From Flaccisagitta enflata (taxonomy: Eukaryota > Chaetognatha > Sagittoidea > Aphragmophora): DNA of 64,000 bases. The stretch spans positions 25,792,001-25,856,000 of the forward strand of contig OZ231126.1 in assembly GCA_965153355.1 (NCBI GenBank). Direction: 5' to 3'. Made by a program: the position numbers and the translations under genes. Of the stretch, positions 1-12,690 are shown in pieces. How positions within the stretch are numbered: the first letter of the stretch is position 1; every line of letters begins with the position of its first letter. Below the pieces are notes generated by a model. It made no database searches. It was not told where the DNA came from and saw nothing but the letters and a program-made list of their open reading frames with translations.

Positions 1-231
<231 letters not shown>

Positions 232-299
232 GCTCTTGGAATTGGTTGCTGACGGAGGCAATTGGAAAGGAGAACTCGCGTGGTTTCAAGACCTCACTG

Positions 300-835
300 A
301 AAGGAGGCCAATGTAGAGGCGAAGGTGGAGGCAAAGTTGAGGGCAAAGTCAAAGTTGAAGGCAAAGGCAGAGGCAGAGGAAAATTTGGGGGCAAGGGTAA
401 ACGTAAAGGCAGAGGATGAAGCGGAGATGGGGGCCAAACCAGACCAAAGAGGGTAAAGCTTTTAAAAAAAGCTGAGGGTGTAGGCAGAGCTGAGGGAAAA
501 GGCAAAATTGAGGACATAGTCAAAGTATAGGATCATGGCGAAATTGTGGAAAAAGACAGGTGGAAAAAGTCGTTCTTGCTGGCAATAAAAGGGGCTAAGT
601 TTTGGGCATTGGCAAATATTGTGGAAAAGGTTAAGGCAAGTTCTACGAAAACAGGGGCAGGAAAAAGTCAAAGGAAAGGGCGAAGTTGATGGCAAACTCA
701 AAGTTGAGGGCACAGCCACAGGCAGACGCAGAGATGAGGGCAAACCTAAGTTGATAGAAAATCCAGAGGGAAAGATGAGGGCAAAAGCAAACTTGAGGGC
801 AAAGACAGTTGTTGCAAAAGATTATGTTTTCCTGA
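300..835. repeat. degenerate purine-rich minisatellite
   Basis: Units of ~12-15 bp around GGCAAAGTTGAGG and GGCAAAGGCAGAGG recur imperfectly throughout. The open frame at 619-873 is a translation of this repeat (Lys/Glu/Gly-rich) and I do not call it a gene. Confidence 0.6.
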
Positions 836-842
836 ATTCTTT

Positions 843-1046
843 AACGAGGCCGGATACACAGCAGGGGCAGTGATGAAAAAGGCCAATCAAGCATTTGGGC
901 AGAAGCAGTGGTGCAAAGACAAACCATAACCGATAAACCGATAAACGCCGAATAAATCAAAATCAAAATGTTACCAATCAACGGAGAGAGACGAACCGAC
1001 TGACCGAAATAGCGACTTAAAGATTCGCGTAGCACGCGACTAAAGA
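843..1046 (+). mobile_element. family G copy 1 (A-tail on the right)
   Basis: It begins with the family start (AACGAGGCCGGATACAC) and holds the GGGCAG..GCAGTG block. It ends in the terminal palindrome TTCGCGTAGCACGCGACT followed by AAA. The left palindrome arm has drifted. The strand given is the direction in which the palindrome and A-run lie at the 3' end. The mobilisation mechanism is unknown. Confidence 0.6.
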
Positions 1047-1375
1047 TTTGTACAACGGCTGTGTTGCACTTAATTTTGGCCATGAAGGTATTCTTGTCCC
1101 TAAAAACATTCCCGAATGGATGTTTTTTCTAGAAAGCAACGAAAGAATGTTGTGAAGTACAACGTACATTGTTCGGAGGAAAGAATGAGCTAAAAAGTCA
1201 TACATCAAAGAACAAAATTATGAGGACATGATGCGTTCAACCGAGACTGAGGCAAAAATTAATAACTCGACACAAGTTAAAGTCAATCCCATGATTAAAA
1301 TGGATTTCAGGAGATCAAGATTCGTTAATCGGAAAAATTAATCATCAAAACCGAGTCTGTTGGAGTTATTTAGCT

Positions 1376-1582
1376 TTTTAACCGCGTGCTACGCGACTCT
1401 ACACCCTGCTTTGTCGGTCCGTCGGTCCGCCGGTCCGTCCGTCCGTCGGTCCGTCAGACATTACTTTTTCGGCGTCTATGGGGTTTTTGGCCTTGCAGCT
1501 CCTGCCCAAATGCTTCACTGACTTCAATTATGGCGCCTACCCACCCGCACGCGACTAGGGTAGCCGTGTATCCGGCCTTGTT
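1376..1582 (-). mobile_element. family G copy 2
   Basis: This copy is inverted relative to copy 1. A T-run and the palindrome (CCGCGTGCTACGCGACTC) come first, then a (GTCC)n-like tract and CACCCGCACGCGACT. It ends with TATCCGGCCTTGTT at the right. Confidence 0.65.
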
Positions 1583-2212
1583 TTTTTCTTCTCCCTCTCC
1601 GTTTTATTGATAAATGGTCGTCTCCTTCCGTAAAAGGACCCAGTGTCACTCATTTTGTATCTGCCATCATTTATCAAAACCTAATGACAAATGTTCTTTC
1701 AAATTTTTTCTCTCTCTCTCTAAGTTCTCCCCCTTTTAAAAAAGAATTTCTCCTTTTTTAATGACTCTTTATTACAACCTACAAATCAACTGGAGAAATG
1801 ATGATTTATTGATTCGCTGCGCGACTAGGATAGATTCAGGAAGAAAAAAAGGGGAAAAGTGGGAAAACTCCCTTTGGACGGACTCACACACGTGTACAGA
1901 CGGATTGATATAATCAAACGAGGGCAAGTAATAAGTTGAGGCAACTAACCCGGGGTTACCACATCGTTGTGGACAGAAAGGGGGGGCGGAGGGAAAAGGG
2001 ACGGGAATGCCTGTTCCGATAAAAGAAATAAAAAGTAATGATAATGCACATGAACCAATATATCCTATTCGTTACAGGCGGATTTCTGGTACTGTTTGGG
2101 TTCGTAATTTCAGGCTGTAACTGTACATACAAGGAAATCTATCAGGCATGGGAATTTACGAAAGGAAATGAAACAAAGCAGCGGGAGCTGCTGAGCATGT
2201 TTCGCCTTGAAA
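1583..2212. other. mostly unique sequence, no recognised gene
   Basis: Pyrimidine-rich stretches and a degenerate copy of the family G end near 1812 (CTGCGCGACTAGG) are visible. An ATG-led frame from 2038 begins with a hydrophobic signal-like stretch but soon enters the TC array, so I do not call it. Confidence 0.4.
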
Positions 2213-2225
2213 CTCTCTCTCTCTC

Positions 2226-2306
<81 letters not shown>

Positions 2307-2373
2307 CATCTGGTTTCCTAAACCCACTTACATGCAATGGCACAACTGCGGGAAATTGGGTCGGGGAAGAGAA

Positions 2374-2472
<99 letters not shown>

Positions 2473-2488
2473 CAGACAGAGAGACAGA
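2213..2488. repeat. paired inverted (CT)n and (GA)n arrays
   Basis: A (CT)n array (2213-2306) and a (GA)n array (2376-2466, then GACA variants to 2488) lie in inverted orientation with ~70 bp between. As single strand this can fold into a long hairpin. Confidence 0.9.
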
Positions 2489-3165
2489 AAAGGACTCAAC
2501 CATTTCCGAGTGGTCAGATTGTGCTGTATCCGATCGATCATGGGCCGTCAGAGTCCGGAATGTCAATGATTGACGTGTCCATGCTTGTGATACGGCTTCC
2601 AATCCAACTCAACGAATTCTGCAACATGTTCATCCATCAAATATTGAAGATTGATCAGTTTTTGGGACGATTTCTGGATGCAATAGTGGGAGCCAAAGCC
2701 AAAGTTCAATTTTAGCGAACAGTTATCTTTGTACTTTAAATGGGATTTTCTTCATTGAATCACATTCAAAACCACAATGTGAGCACTTATGAAAGCACCT
2801 CGAATAACATCTGTAATAACTATTGATCATTTCAGAAAAACTGACATTCTTTATCAAAACAAACCTGTTTTAAAGTATATGGAGTTATGTGGTTGACATA
2901 AATCAATCGGTTTTATCTCTTACAAAAGAAATGTTTAGCATTGATAAGCAAAAAATGCATTAGTTTCCTTTAACATCAATTTTTTTTTTCTGTAAAAAAA
3001 TTTAATGATGCAAGCCAGATACTGTAAAACATTGTTTCAGGGATCAGAAATTTTCTGCAATGCCTACAGATATCTTGCTATTCTACCAATTTTTTTTTTT
3101 TCAAATCTGCAGTAGTTTGATTTGTCAATCTTATCCCTCAAAATGCCTGTGCAGCTTAGTTAACA

Positions 3166-3168
<3 letters not shown>

Positions 3169-3256
<88 letters not shown>
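3169..3256. repeat. (CT)n array
   Basis: Near-perfect CT dinucleotide array. It forms an inverted pair with the GA array at 3489. Confidence 0.97.
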
Positions 3257-3259
<3 letters not shown>

Positions 3260-3487
3260 CGAGACTTTCTTTGCATGAAACTAAGAGAATGCGGAAATAT
3301 ATCTCTATCCTTTTTTCGTGTGTTGATATTGAGTTGGTGGTGTTGTCGGTGTGGTCCTCGGGAGTGTGTGTGTGTCTCTGCTCAGCACTTAAGAGTGGAG
3401 CTGAGAGTTTGAATGCAGTTTCTATGTCGAGGCCAACGTAATAACCGGATTAAGAATCCGCCGGAGGAGGGCAACTTGTCACTTTTT

Positions 3488-3488
<1 letters not shown>

Positions 3489-3553
<65 letters not shown>
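3489..3553. repeat. (GA)n array
   Basis: Perfect GA array, in opposite orientation to the 3169 CT array. Confidence 0.97.
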
Positions 3554-3556
<3 letters not shown>

Positions 3557-4051
3557 AGCCTCTTTCAAAAAGACAAAAAAGAAAAGTAAATCTAAGACTT
3601 TCTCCCAATTTGACTTTTTTTTTCTTCTAATTTTCTTTTTTTCTATTTTCCAATATCCTGCCTTTGATTGGTCCCCTCCATGGCAATTTCTTCTCTCATT
3701 GGTCAATCTTGTCCTCGACGTCATAAACGAGAGATTTTTGTGTCAACGACGTTTTTGGTGGAAGTCATATTGATTGGGGATGATTGATCGTTTTGCGCCT
3801 CGAAGCTACGATAGGATCGAAGTGAAGCGTAGACGCCTTCTCTGCTTGTCGACATCATCGTCGTCCTCCAGCCACGTTGAAGACCACTTGGAGGTACGGC
3901 AGGAGGTAGAGGAGGGGGAGGAAGAGGAGGAGGAGGAGGATAAGAAGGAGGAGAAGATGGATTGTCGCGGGTAAACCGGAAGATCGGCTGTACCCGTTGT
4001 CCTTGTACAAATATAGGTACCTTAGAGCGAATACATATTTCAGAAGCGTTT

Positions 4052-4330
4052 CATTAGTCGCTTGCTTTGCAACTCTATAAGAGGGTGTGTCTGTAGGCTG
4101 GTTGGTTGGTTGGTTAGTTGGTCCGTATTGCAAAAATTTAGATGACGCGAAATCGGCTGAAATAACGGTTTTTGAGCATTACGGATCTAGCTCAGCCAAA
4201 ATACAGCCCCCGCCCACCTAAATGCTGCCCCTGCCCTCTCGCAGTGGTGCCCCTGCCCACTCGCAAGTGACCTGCCGATGCCGTGGCAAAACCAAACACA
4301 AGACATGTACTCAAAGACCAAGGCCATGTA
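4052..4330 (-). mobile_element. degenerate family G copy
   Basis: It opens with AGTCGCTTGCTTTGCAACT, a variant of the family palindrome, then CTCTATAAGAGG, a (GGTT)n tract and CCCCTGCCCACTCGC blocks typical of the family. The far end is interrupted or bounded by the TA element at 4331. Confidence 0.45.
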
Positions 4331-4942
4331 CAGTGCGGCGCAAAAATAAGTTTCAATCAGTTTAGTAAGCAAATATTTCAAAAGTAGTGAGTTTAGACAA
4401 TTAAAATCCATGATGTATTTAAACATCTTCAAAAATTCTACAAATCTAGTCCAATCCCATTATTGTAACTTAATTTGTAAAAAAGTTATACAAGTTCAAA
4501 GAGGGGATATAATTAACCAGTACTAACTATTGATGAAACACATCTTAGACCTTGTTTTTCTTTAATAGACTAAAAAAGAATCATGATTCATGCATCATAT
4601 CCATGAGCTTTTTAAAGATCTTCAAAAAATCTACAAATCTAGACCAAGCAGAACTTTATAGCTTGTTTCCTTTTCAAATGACATTAGTTTGAAGTGAATC
4701 AGTCATGTTTTCAAACCATGAAAATATCATCATTTTTTGCTGTTTTTCCCAAGGTAATTTTGATATGTACTACTTCAAATCAATATCACGTCTAAACAAA
4801 AAAAGATAGAAATCTGGGATTGGTCCCAAATTAAAGAAAATTAAAAATCCTTTAATAATCTCACTAATAAAAGGTTTTTATCTGCTATGGAACATACAAA
4901 AGACTTGTGACAAGACCTGAAACTTATTTTTGCGCCGCACTG
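4331..4942. mobile_element. TA-flanked inverted-repeat element, 612 bp
   Basis: The terminal inverted repeats are perfect over ~25 bp and begin CAGTGCGGCGCAAAAATAAG. TA dinucleotides at 4329-4330 and 4943-4944 fit a Tc1/mariner-type target duplication. No transposase is encoded. The interior has two copies of a CTACAAATCTAG.CCAA block and one copy of the shared internal module near 4785. Confidence 0.85.
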
Positions 4943-4994
4943 TACAAGGTTCCTACTTTTCTACAATGACGACGTCAATGGAAAAGATGCCCGT

Positions 4995-5120
4995 CAAGAA
5001 GATGACGATGACGACGACGAAGGAGTTGAGTTGAAGCATAACGACGACGATGACGACGACGACGACGATGAAGGAGTTGAGTTGAGGCATAACGACGATG
5101 GGGGGGGGGGTGTTGGATAA
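4995..5120. repeat. two-copy ~50-bp tandem repeat with (GAC)n
   Basis: GACGACGACGA tracts, each followed by AGGAGTTGAGTTGARGCATAA, occur twice in tandem before a G-run at 5100. Confidence 0.7.
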
Positions 5121-5228
5121 CGACGATGGAGCACTGGATAACAAAGTCTTCATTGACAACGACCCATGGAACTGCCGAAGACACGTAACCTTGAAATTGG
5201 CCCGTTATAAAATAAAAAAAAAAGAAAC

Positions 5229-5231
<3 letters not shown>

Positions 5232-5269
<38 letters not shown>
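5232..5269. repeat. (GA)n array
   Basis: Perfect GA dinucleotide run. Confidence 0.95.
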
Positions 5270-5272
<3 letters not shown>

Positions 5273-5500
5273 ACCCCTCGAACTGTATTACGGTTGAGGG
5301 TATTTGGACTGTGACATTTGGAAAGGAGGTCTGAACGAGATGATCCATCATTTTGCTTCAATCCTGTTTGTCTGACAACTCATTGACACTCGGAGAGCAG
5401 AGAAGCTGAGAAGCTGAAAGTAAGAAGGACTTCGATACAAAGCTCAAAAACTTTTTTTTTAACTTGGGGCCAAGAGAAAAAAAAGTTAGGCTGAAAAAGG

Positions 5501-5709
5501 AACAAGGCCAATGCGTTACAAGTCGCGTGCGGTCTTGAAGACTAAAGGACTAAAGACCTACTGACCAAAAGACAACAACTAAAAGCAGGAGCAGTAATGC
5601 AAAAAACACCCAAAAACGCCAAAAAAAGCTAAGCGTGACGGACCGACCGACCGACCGACCGACGGACAGAGTGGGTCATAGAGTCGCGTGCACGCGACTA
5701 AAAAAAAAG
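5501..5709 (+). mobile_element. family G copy 3
   Basis: It starts AACAAGGCC, contains AAGTCGCGTGCGG, a (GACC)n tract and a GTGACGGACC block, and ends in the perfect palindrome AGTCGCGTGCACGCGACT followed by nine A residues. Confidence 0.75.
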
Positions 5710-6414
5710 GTAATGAGGGAAACATGCAGGACAGAAAAAAAAAAACTTATCAAGGAACACTTGCAGGGCATTTTTGTCTTTGAATTATTTGGATGTAGTG
5801 GATTTTTTTCTTAGTAGTGCGCCAACCACTCCAAATAAGAAAAAAAAATGCTGCGTCCATTTTTCAGTTTGTCAGTCGGTTCGTCGGTTGATCACACGTT
5901 GATTCTACATTGTTTACGGGCCGTCATCACAAAACTGCCCGTTTCATAATCTTTTCGTTTTTCTAGCTTATTTAAAGCGATTGGCGGTATCGTCTTTTCT
6001 GCCATATTACTGTCTGATCAATCATTGCTGTTTGTATTTCATAATGGAGTATGAATGAATCGAATGCTTAACAGCTCCTATTTGATGAGTCTTTAAGAGG
6101 TGGGAGATTTAAAGATTCTCTACTAAAGAGTGTTCCTCGAGCATGTTTGCGTTGAATTTACCAATTATTATCCATCACTGTTTTATGAATACAGCTAAAA
6201 TGAAGATAGACGGATGGGCTGATGGACTGAAGCTCAAACCAAAGGGTTTCGTATTCACTGTAAAATGCATATATACATTTTCCCCCATTTTCTGGCTTTT
6301 CATTAGCGCGCCAAACCTTCAACGGAGCCACGTCCTGTTTGTCTCGTCTACTTGTTCATCCATGAGATGCAAAACTGAATTTGTATGCGAAAGAAACAAG
6401 AAGAACCCAACGAG

Positions 6415-6454
<40 letters not shown>

Positions 6455-7517
6455 CCAGAGAAAAACAGAGAGCTGAGTAGAAAAAAGAGAAAGGAAAAGA
6501 AATATAAGAGAGATTCGAATATGCAAATTTGCTTTTCGCTTCAGGTTTGAGTTTTTCGGTTCGCCTGTTTTGTCTGGGACCGAAATATTCCAACTCCCAA
6601 CTTTGGCAGGAAAAAAGAAGAAAGAAAAAAAAGAAGAAAGGGTGATAGAGAAGAAAGAAGATTGGGGAAAAGGGAGAGAAGGAATAAATGACGAATGGTT
6701 GGATGAAATTAGAGTGACAAGGTTAGGGTGAAGGGCAGTCAGACGGAAAAAGGAAAAAGAACTTGCATATCGTAGTTGGGCAGCAGCAACCTTTTGCTTT
6801 TTGTTAACGAGCCTGATTTCGTTATTTGCCTCTATATACATTTAACCAAAGGGGCTTTATTCATCGCATAAATACCACAATTGGAATTGTATCAGGTTAA
6901 ATAAACTGCTTAAATAAACTGAAAAAAAAACACGATTTTACTGGAATAGTTTTTTTCCACACCTGTAGAAGAAAAAAGCTATACACAAACAGATAACCTA
7001 TCAGCTCTAAGCGACTCTTCACCTTATCTCGTCCATCTGTCTGTCTGTCGGTCTGTTGGCCGGTCGGTCTATCAGTTTGTCCGTCGGTCCGTCACAAAGT
7101 TCTAGATTCATCCTTTTATCCATCTTAAAATTAGGGATTCCCTTATTATTGTCAGCCTTGTTGTTTGAATGTTCTGGCGCACGCGACGTTGTTATAATCA
7201 ACAACGAATTTGGTGCAATAAACGTGGACACAAAATGTATCAAGGAGGGAAGTGAAGGCAGTCGCTGTTTGTGCCGGGTTTTTTTCACATTCGCTTCCAT
7301 TTTAAAGTTCAAATACTAGAACTTATCCAACCCACCAAATTGGAAGTGGTCAACTGCGTCCACATCACTGTCATTGAGACAGGATGCCAGGTCATAAAAA
7401 ATGTGACAAAGATCAGATCATTGGCATTTGCACCGGTCAGATTGAAACTACTTCATAGAAGGGTGGGTAGTGGGGAGGAAGGTTTATAGGGAAAGAAGCA
7501 CGTTAAAATGTATGGTA
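5710..7517. other. no recognised gene; short GA array and GTCC-rich remnant
   Basis: A (GA)n run lies at 6419-6449. At 7030-7095 there is a (GTCT/GTCC)n tract like those inside family G. Otherwise I see unique AT-rich sequence with no supportable coding region. Confidence 0.4.
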
Positions 7518-8026
7518 CAGTAGATGTCGTCTAGACTTGGAAATACGGGGGAGCTCATAACCTCAGCATCAGTACAGTGGGGGGACTGATATTTTGTTAG
7601 TGTAATGTATAGACCCTAAGGGGTTGACGATGGGATATGGCATCCCCCTACGGCTTACCTTACAAAAAAAACTTTTAGTATAAAATGTTAGGATCAATCA
7701 CTTTTATGGCAGAATTTCAGCTTCATCTATTTGCTTTAATTGCAAAACCAGCCTAGGATTCGAACCTGGTACTTTTAAAGAAATAAAGTGATCAAGAGGG
7801 TTTAGAAGTCAAATGAGTTAACCATTAGACCAATTCCGGCAGCTGTTGGAGCAGAGCAAATATGTTTTAGTATATTCAAAAGAATTTTTTATCCACAGAG
7901 CTGCCATACCCCATCGTTAACCCTATAGGACATAAGCATTATACGGACACAGTTTCATTTCATTGGGGCAAATGGTAATTAGGATATGAGGGCCCCCGTA
8001 TTTCCAAGTCTAGACGACATCTACTG
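7518..8026. mobile_element. TA-flanked element with ~140-bp inverted repeats
   Basis: The ends begin CAGTAGATGTCGTCTAGACT and match perfectly for 34 bp. Weaker inverted similarity continues to ~140 bp (GACGATGGG.TATGGCA). TA flanks lie at 7516-7517 and 8027-8028. The interior carries a tRNA-like sequence. No transposase is present. Confidence 0.85.
7752..7844 (-). other. tRNA-like sequence inside the 7518 element
   Basis: On the minus strand a canonical B box (GGTTCGAATCC) is preceded by an A-box-like TGGTCTAATGG and a stretch resembling the anticodon arm of tRNA-Arg(TCT) (TTGACTTCTAAA). The A-to-B spacing is ~54 nt, longer than in a normal tRNA, and the acceptor ends do not pair well. I read it as a tRNA-derived pseudogene or Pol III promoter module, not a working tRNA. 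Confidence 0.4.
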
Positions 8027-8085
8027 TAAGTCATGGGCCGACCTAAAATTTGCATATAATAGAAAAAAAGACGAGTCTCTCTCTA

Positions 8086-8090
<5 letters not shown>

Positions 8091-8124
<34 letters not shown>
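8091..8124. repeat. (CT)n array
   Basis: Short perfect CT array, with further CT-rich bases upstream. Confidence 0.95.
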
Positions 8125-8126
<2 letters not shown>

Positions 8127-8797
8127 TTTCCTTTTTTTCCAACCTGTGAGGGGGCGGAACACATTCGTCCTTTCTCATCCAGTTGCGCGCAAATTTAAGA
8201 CGCTTTTGTCTTTTCACTTCCAAACTTTCTCTCAACCTTGCTATCCTTAGTCGACTCACTCTCTCACGCACTGTAAACCTTTCTTTCCAAGTGCCGACTC
8301 ACTTTTCAATTCACCATAAACCTTGGTAACCATTTCTATCATTATCATTCTGTCGTTTCTATCGATATCTGCCCTGCTGCCAATTCAAAGCTTGAACTCA
8401 ATCTCAACTTGATGTTCTTTCAGACCTTTCTCTCATTTTTCTCGATCTTTCCGTTAGATTCTCTTGCTACTCTCAACCTTGCCTTTGTAATCTCAAACTA
8501 CATCTTGTAACCCTGCGTGGTGGTCGGTGGGTGGATCCATTTACCATTCCATTTATCTATTGGTCAGTCACAGTGAGCCTTTCATGATTTTACGGGCTAG
8601 TTTTATATTTCTGTCTCATAGAAATGCATCACTGCACCTACTCACCTGAATTTTTCAGCAGTCAAATATTACCACTCATTTTGCTCTTCACTTTTTGAAA
8701 TACTCACTAAACTGCCTGACTTAGCTGTCCAATAGCATCCGACTGTGAGGGATTTTGTAGTCACTTTTCGATTTTATGCGGATCATTACATGCAATC
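8125..8797. other. no recognised feature
   Basis: Pyrimidine-rich unique sequence with no supportable gene. Confidence 0.4.
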
Positions 8798-9597
8798 TTT
8801 TGGGCAGCGGCCCCGAAGGGGACGAAGTCCTGTAGAGCACAGGGGGAATCTTTCCGTCCGTACGTCCGTACGTCCGTACATCCGTCCGTCCCCCCCTCGC
8901 CCCACCCTCGGCTTCGTCTCCTTTGGGGCCCAAATCCAAACTGAATGGCCCACATCCGAGCAAAATGGTCCAAATCCGCCCAAAATTGGCCAAATCCAGG
9001 CAAAATGGCCTGAGACCAAGTAAAATGGGCTTTATCTGGCTAGAAAACCTGAATTCTGGCCTGAGTTCTATCATCTTGGCCCCTTAAACTTAGATTCTGG
9101 CTCCAAAAACCCACATCCACGCCTTAGAGACCCAGATCCTGACCTTTGAGACCCAGATTCTGACCTCCAAGACCTAAGTTCTGGCCTAAAAGACCTAAAT
9201 CCTAGCCTCAGAGGACCAAATCCTGACCTCAGAAACTGAATTCCTTGCCTCTGAGATCAAGAAATTGGTCTCAGAGACCCAGATCCTGGCCTGCTCCTGC
9301 CTCAACTTAACCTACAAACTATACAAAAATGGCAAGGGTACCATTGTCCATATTCTGCCTTTTGTCAGTTCTCCTTGATATTCAATGAAAATTTGAAAAA
9401 CAGGGCATCCTGGACAGAAGGAAGGCAAACAGGACGGACGGACGGACGAACGGATGGACGGACGGACAGGTTCCCCCTGTGTTCTACAGGACTTCGTCCC
9501 CTTCGGGGCCGCTGCCCTGCTCCCTCTCAACCTTCATCACTTCCTACTCAAGCAGGGCACGGGTACCGCTGACCACTTACTGCCTTTGGGCTGCTAT
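8798..9597 (-). mobile_element. family F copy 1
   Basis: Two inverted arms of ~47 bp (8802-8850 and 9471-9517) carry the GC-rich core GCGGCCCCGAAGGGGACGAA. They enclose (GTCC)n/(GGAC)n tracts and degenerate ~20-bp units of the type GACCCAGATTCTGGCCTC. Outside the right arm lies a tail with a GCCCTGC..GCAGGGC stem, then GGTACCGCTGACCA and CTTTGGGCTGCTATT. The left end abuts a T-run. Same subfamily as F3 and F7a. The strand is chosen so that the A/T-run end is 3'. Confidence 0.75.
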
Positions 9598-10310
<713 letters not shown>

Positions 10311-11235
10311 TAAACACAGGAATATAGACAAACAGACTGACATACTGATGGGCAGATACACAAACAGACTGACAGGATGACAATCAGATGGAAAAACAGA
10401 CCAGAAAAAAAAGAAAGAAACGAACAAACAGAATGATAAACAAAAAGTCGAGAAGACATCAGTCAAACAGAGAGACAGAGAAAAAGTCAAGCAGAGAAAG
10501 GGAGAGGGACAGAATAACAATGACAGAGGGATAAAGACACAAATAGAGACAAAGAGACAGAGAAAGACAGATAAACTGAGATATTCAGACAAAAAGACAG
10601 AGAGAGACAAAGAGCGACAGAAAAGCAGAGACAGCGAGGCAAAGAGAGTGAAAGAGACAAAGAGCGACAGAAAAATAGAGACAGCGAGACAAAGAGACAA
10701 AGAGAGACAGAGACGTCTGGAGGTGGAGTTCTGAAGCGGCTTCCATTTCAGTTCCCCTCGGCCTTTGTGACCCCAATCAAGAAAGGAAGAAACGTTCCTT
10801 TAGGCGAGGGTGGTGAAATATGGATAGCAAATGCGGGGGTGGTGAAACCCAGATTGCAATCGCGGGGGTGGTCATGATATTGATGGAAAATGCAAATGAG
10901 GGGGTGGCGAATTTTTTGAGATTGCGATTGCCGAGTTGGTCATAACATGGTGAGCAAAGGCGGTAATGGCTTCAGTCATTTCAAGAGGTACTAAAGAGTT
11001 GAGTTATATAAGCTGTATAGAATATATTGATCATTGCATATCGACTTTTGAATTTGGACGAAGACTATCATTTAGACTAAGACTAAGGCCTCGGGATTCC
11101 AAAGTGTCTTCGTGTAGTGGTCTCAGTTACAAGATGTTGAGATTTGTGACATGGCGTGGATGTGTCATGTGTGCCATTGCCAAAATCAACCGTTTCCTAT
11201 TACTTGCTTATCCATTTGGCCACAAAAAATTCAAT
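10311..11235. other. ACAG-rich decay zone and G-rich imperfect repeat
   Basis: To ~10715 the sequence is a degraded GACA/GAGACA array. At 10800-10935 a ~45-bp imperfect repeat with CGGGGGTGGTGAAA and GGGGGTGGTCAT recurs about four times. The rest looks unique. Confidence 0.5.
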
Positions 11236-11345
11236 CTGTCATCACCATGAATGGCATGAAGTTCAAAGCTTGTCATGTAAAACTTTATCTGTTGTATAAA
11301 CCCTATTGAATAAAAAACAAAACAAAACAGAACAAATCAAAACAA
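11236..11345 (+). repeat. possible retroposon 3' tail, copy 1
   Basis: An ACTTTATCTG..TATAAACC..TTGAATAAA arrangement is followed by AAAAC repeats. A similar arrangement is seen at 11430. This looks like the polyadenylated 3' end of a LINE-like element, but no reverse transcriptase is visible. Confidence 0.25.
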
Positions 11346-11429
11346 GGCTGGCTGTCTAGATGGCGCTTCAACATTTATGTTGTTCTGGTTCTTTTTTGCC
11401 TGTGTTTTATCTTAAATTCCTGCTCTCAA

Positions 11430-11517
11430 CTTTATAATTCTGCCATGGTATACCTGTGCGACACTTTATGTGGGAATATAAACCATTCAAAACCATTATA
11501 AAACAAAACAAAACAAA

Positions 11518-11548
<31 letters not shown>

Positions 11549-11620
11549 CAAAACAAAACAAAACAAAACAAAACAAAACAAAACAAAACAAAACAAAACA
11601 AAACAAAACAACACAAAACG
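11430..11620 (+). repeat. (AAAAC)n array behind a similar tail
   Basis: ACACTTTATGTGG..TATAAACCATTCAAAAC is followed by more than 20 AAAAC pentamers (11500-11615). Growth of the array from an A-rich retroposon tail is an inference. Confidence 0.6.
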
Positions 11621-11994
11621 AAACAGTCAACACTTATTGGTCAGCATCAATGCCAGATTGTCAAGGCGGAAACACATGGAGAAAACTTAAAAGATACACG
11701 GACAGTCCGATTAAAAGAATAGTGGCTACCGTCTAACGAAAACAAAATAAAAAAGAGAGGGGAGGGATGAGGAAGGAAGTATAAAGATTGAATAGGAGGG
11801 TGGGGTTTAGAGTCGAAGAACATATGAAGAACGGAGGGTGAGTTATCCTCGCCTTATCCTTTGAATCCTTCGTCCTGTTCTCACTTTCGTTGACATGAGT
11901 TGACCTTCTTTCGTTTCGAGACTTCTTACCAGCTCTTTTGCCCCCTTTTTTTCACCCGCTTTCTTACCCATGAATTTCCATTTCGAATATCCTT

Positions 11995-11998
11995 ACAC

Positions 11999-12074
<76 letters not shown>
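11995..12074. repeat. (CA)n array
   Basis: Near-perfect CA dinucleotide array of ~80 bp. Confidence 0.97.
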
Positions 12075-12076
<2 letters not shown>

Positions 12077-12690
12077 TCTTTCATTTTCAATTCACTGCAC
12101 GACTGATTTCATTTCAGGGCTGCTAACCCGCTTTCCTACAGGGTGATCAATCTCAAAGTGGGAAAAGTATTAAGCTTACATTTCTAAATGCATCAAATTT
12201 ATGGCCTGAGATCGATTTTCTATTATAGTACAATGTTTGACGTTTTTTGTGTTAAAATTTCATTGGTTTAGCTAGAATAGTTCGTCCACAACATCAATTG
12301 GAAGTAAAACAATCATTTACAGTTTTACTACTCGACTCAAAAAAAAAGCCGCACCCTATTTTGAGTTGATGTGTAAGAAAAAAAAATGATTCGAAATTTT
12401 TTTTGTTAAAGTGATTTGAAAGATTTTTTAATTTTCTTTCATTCTAGACCAATCCCAGATCTGTACCTCAAACGGTTTAGGAGCTAGAGCTCTGCAAAGA
12501 AAAGCACTATTTTAGTAAAATACATTTTTTTCATAAGGATTGCGAAACTGAAAAAGGCAACATTATAACTCAAACTAACGCCATTTCTAAACAAAAAAAG
12601 ATAGCAATACCAGATTGGCGCCAAATGAAAGATCTTTTCAAGAGCTTTCTAATGGTCTAAGATTTTGATTAGTTTTTTAACGATTTAGTA

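Noticed and set aside
2038-2715. 225-codon plus frame starting with a signal-peptide-like hydrophobic stretch
   Set aside because: The first ~50 residues could be a real exon, but the middle is the inverted CT/GA array and the last part has no recognisable domain. Not enough to call a gene.
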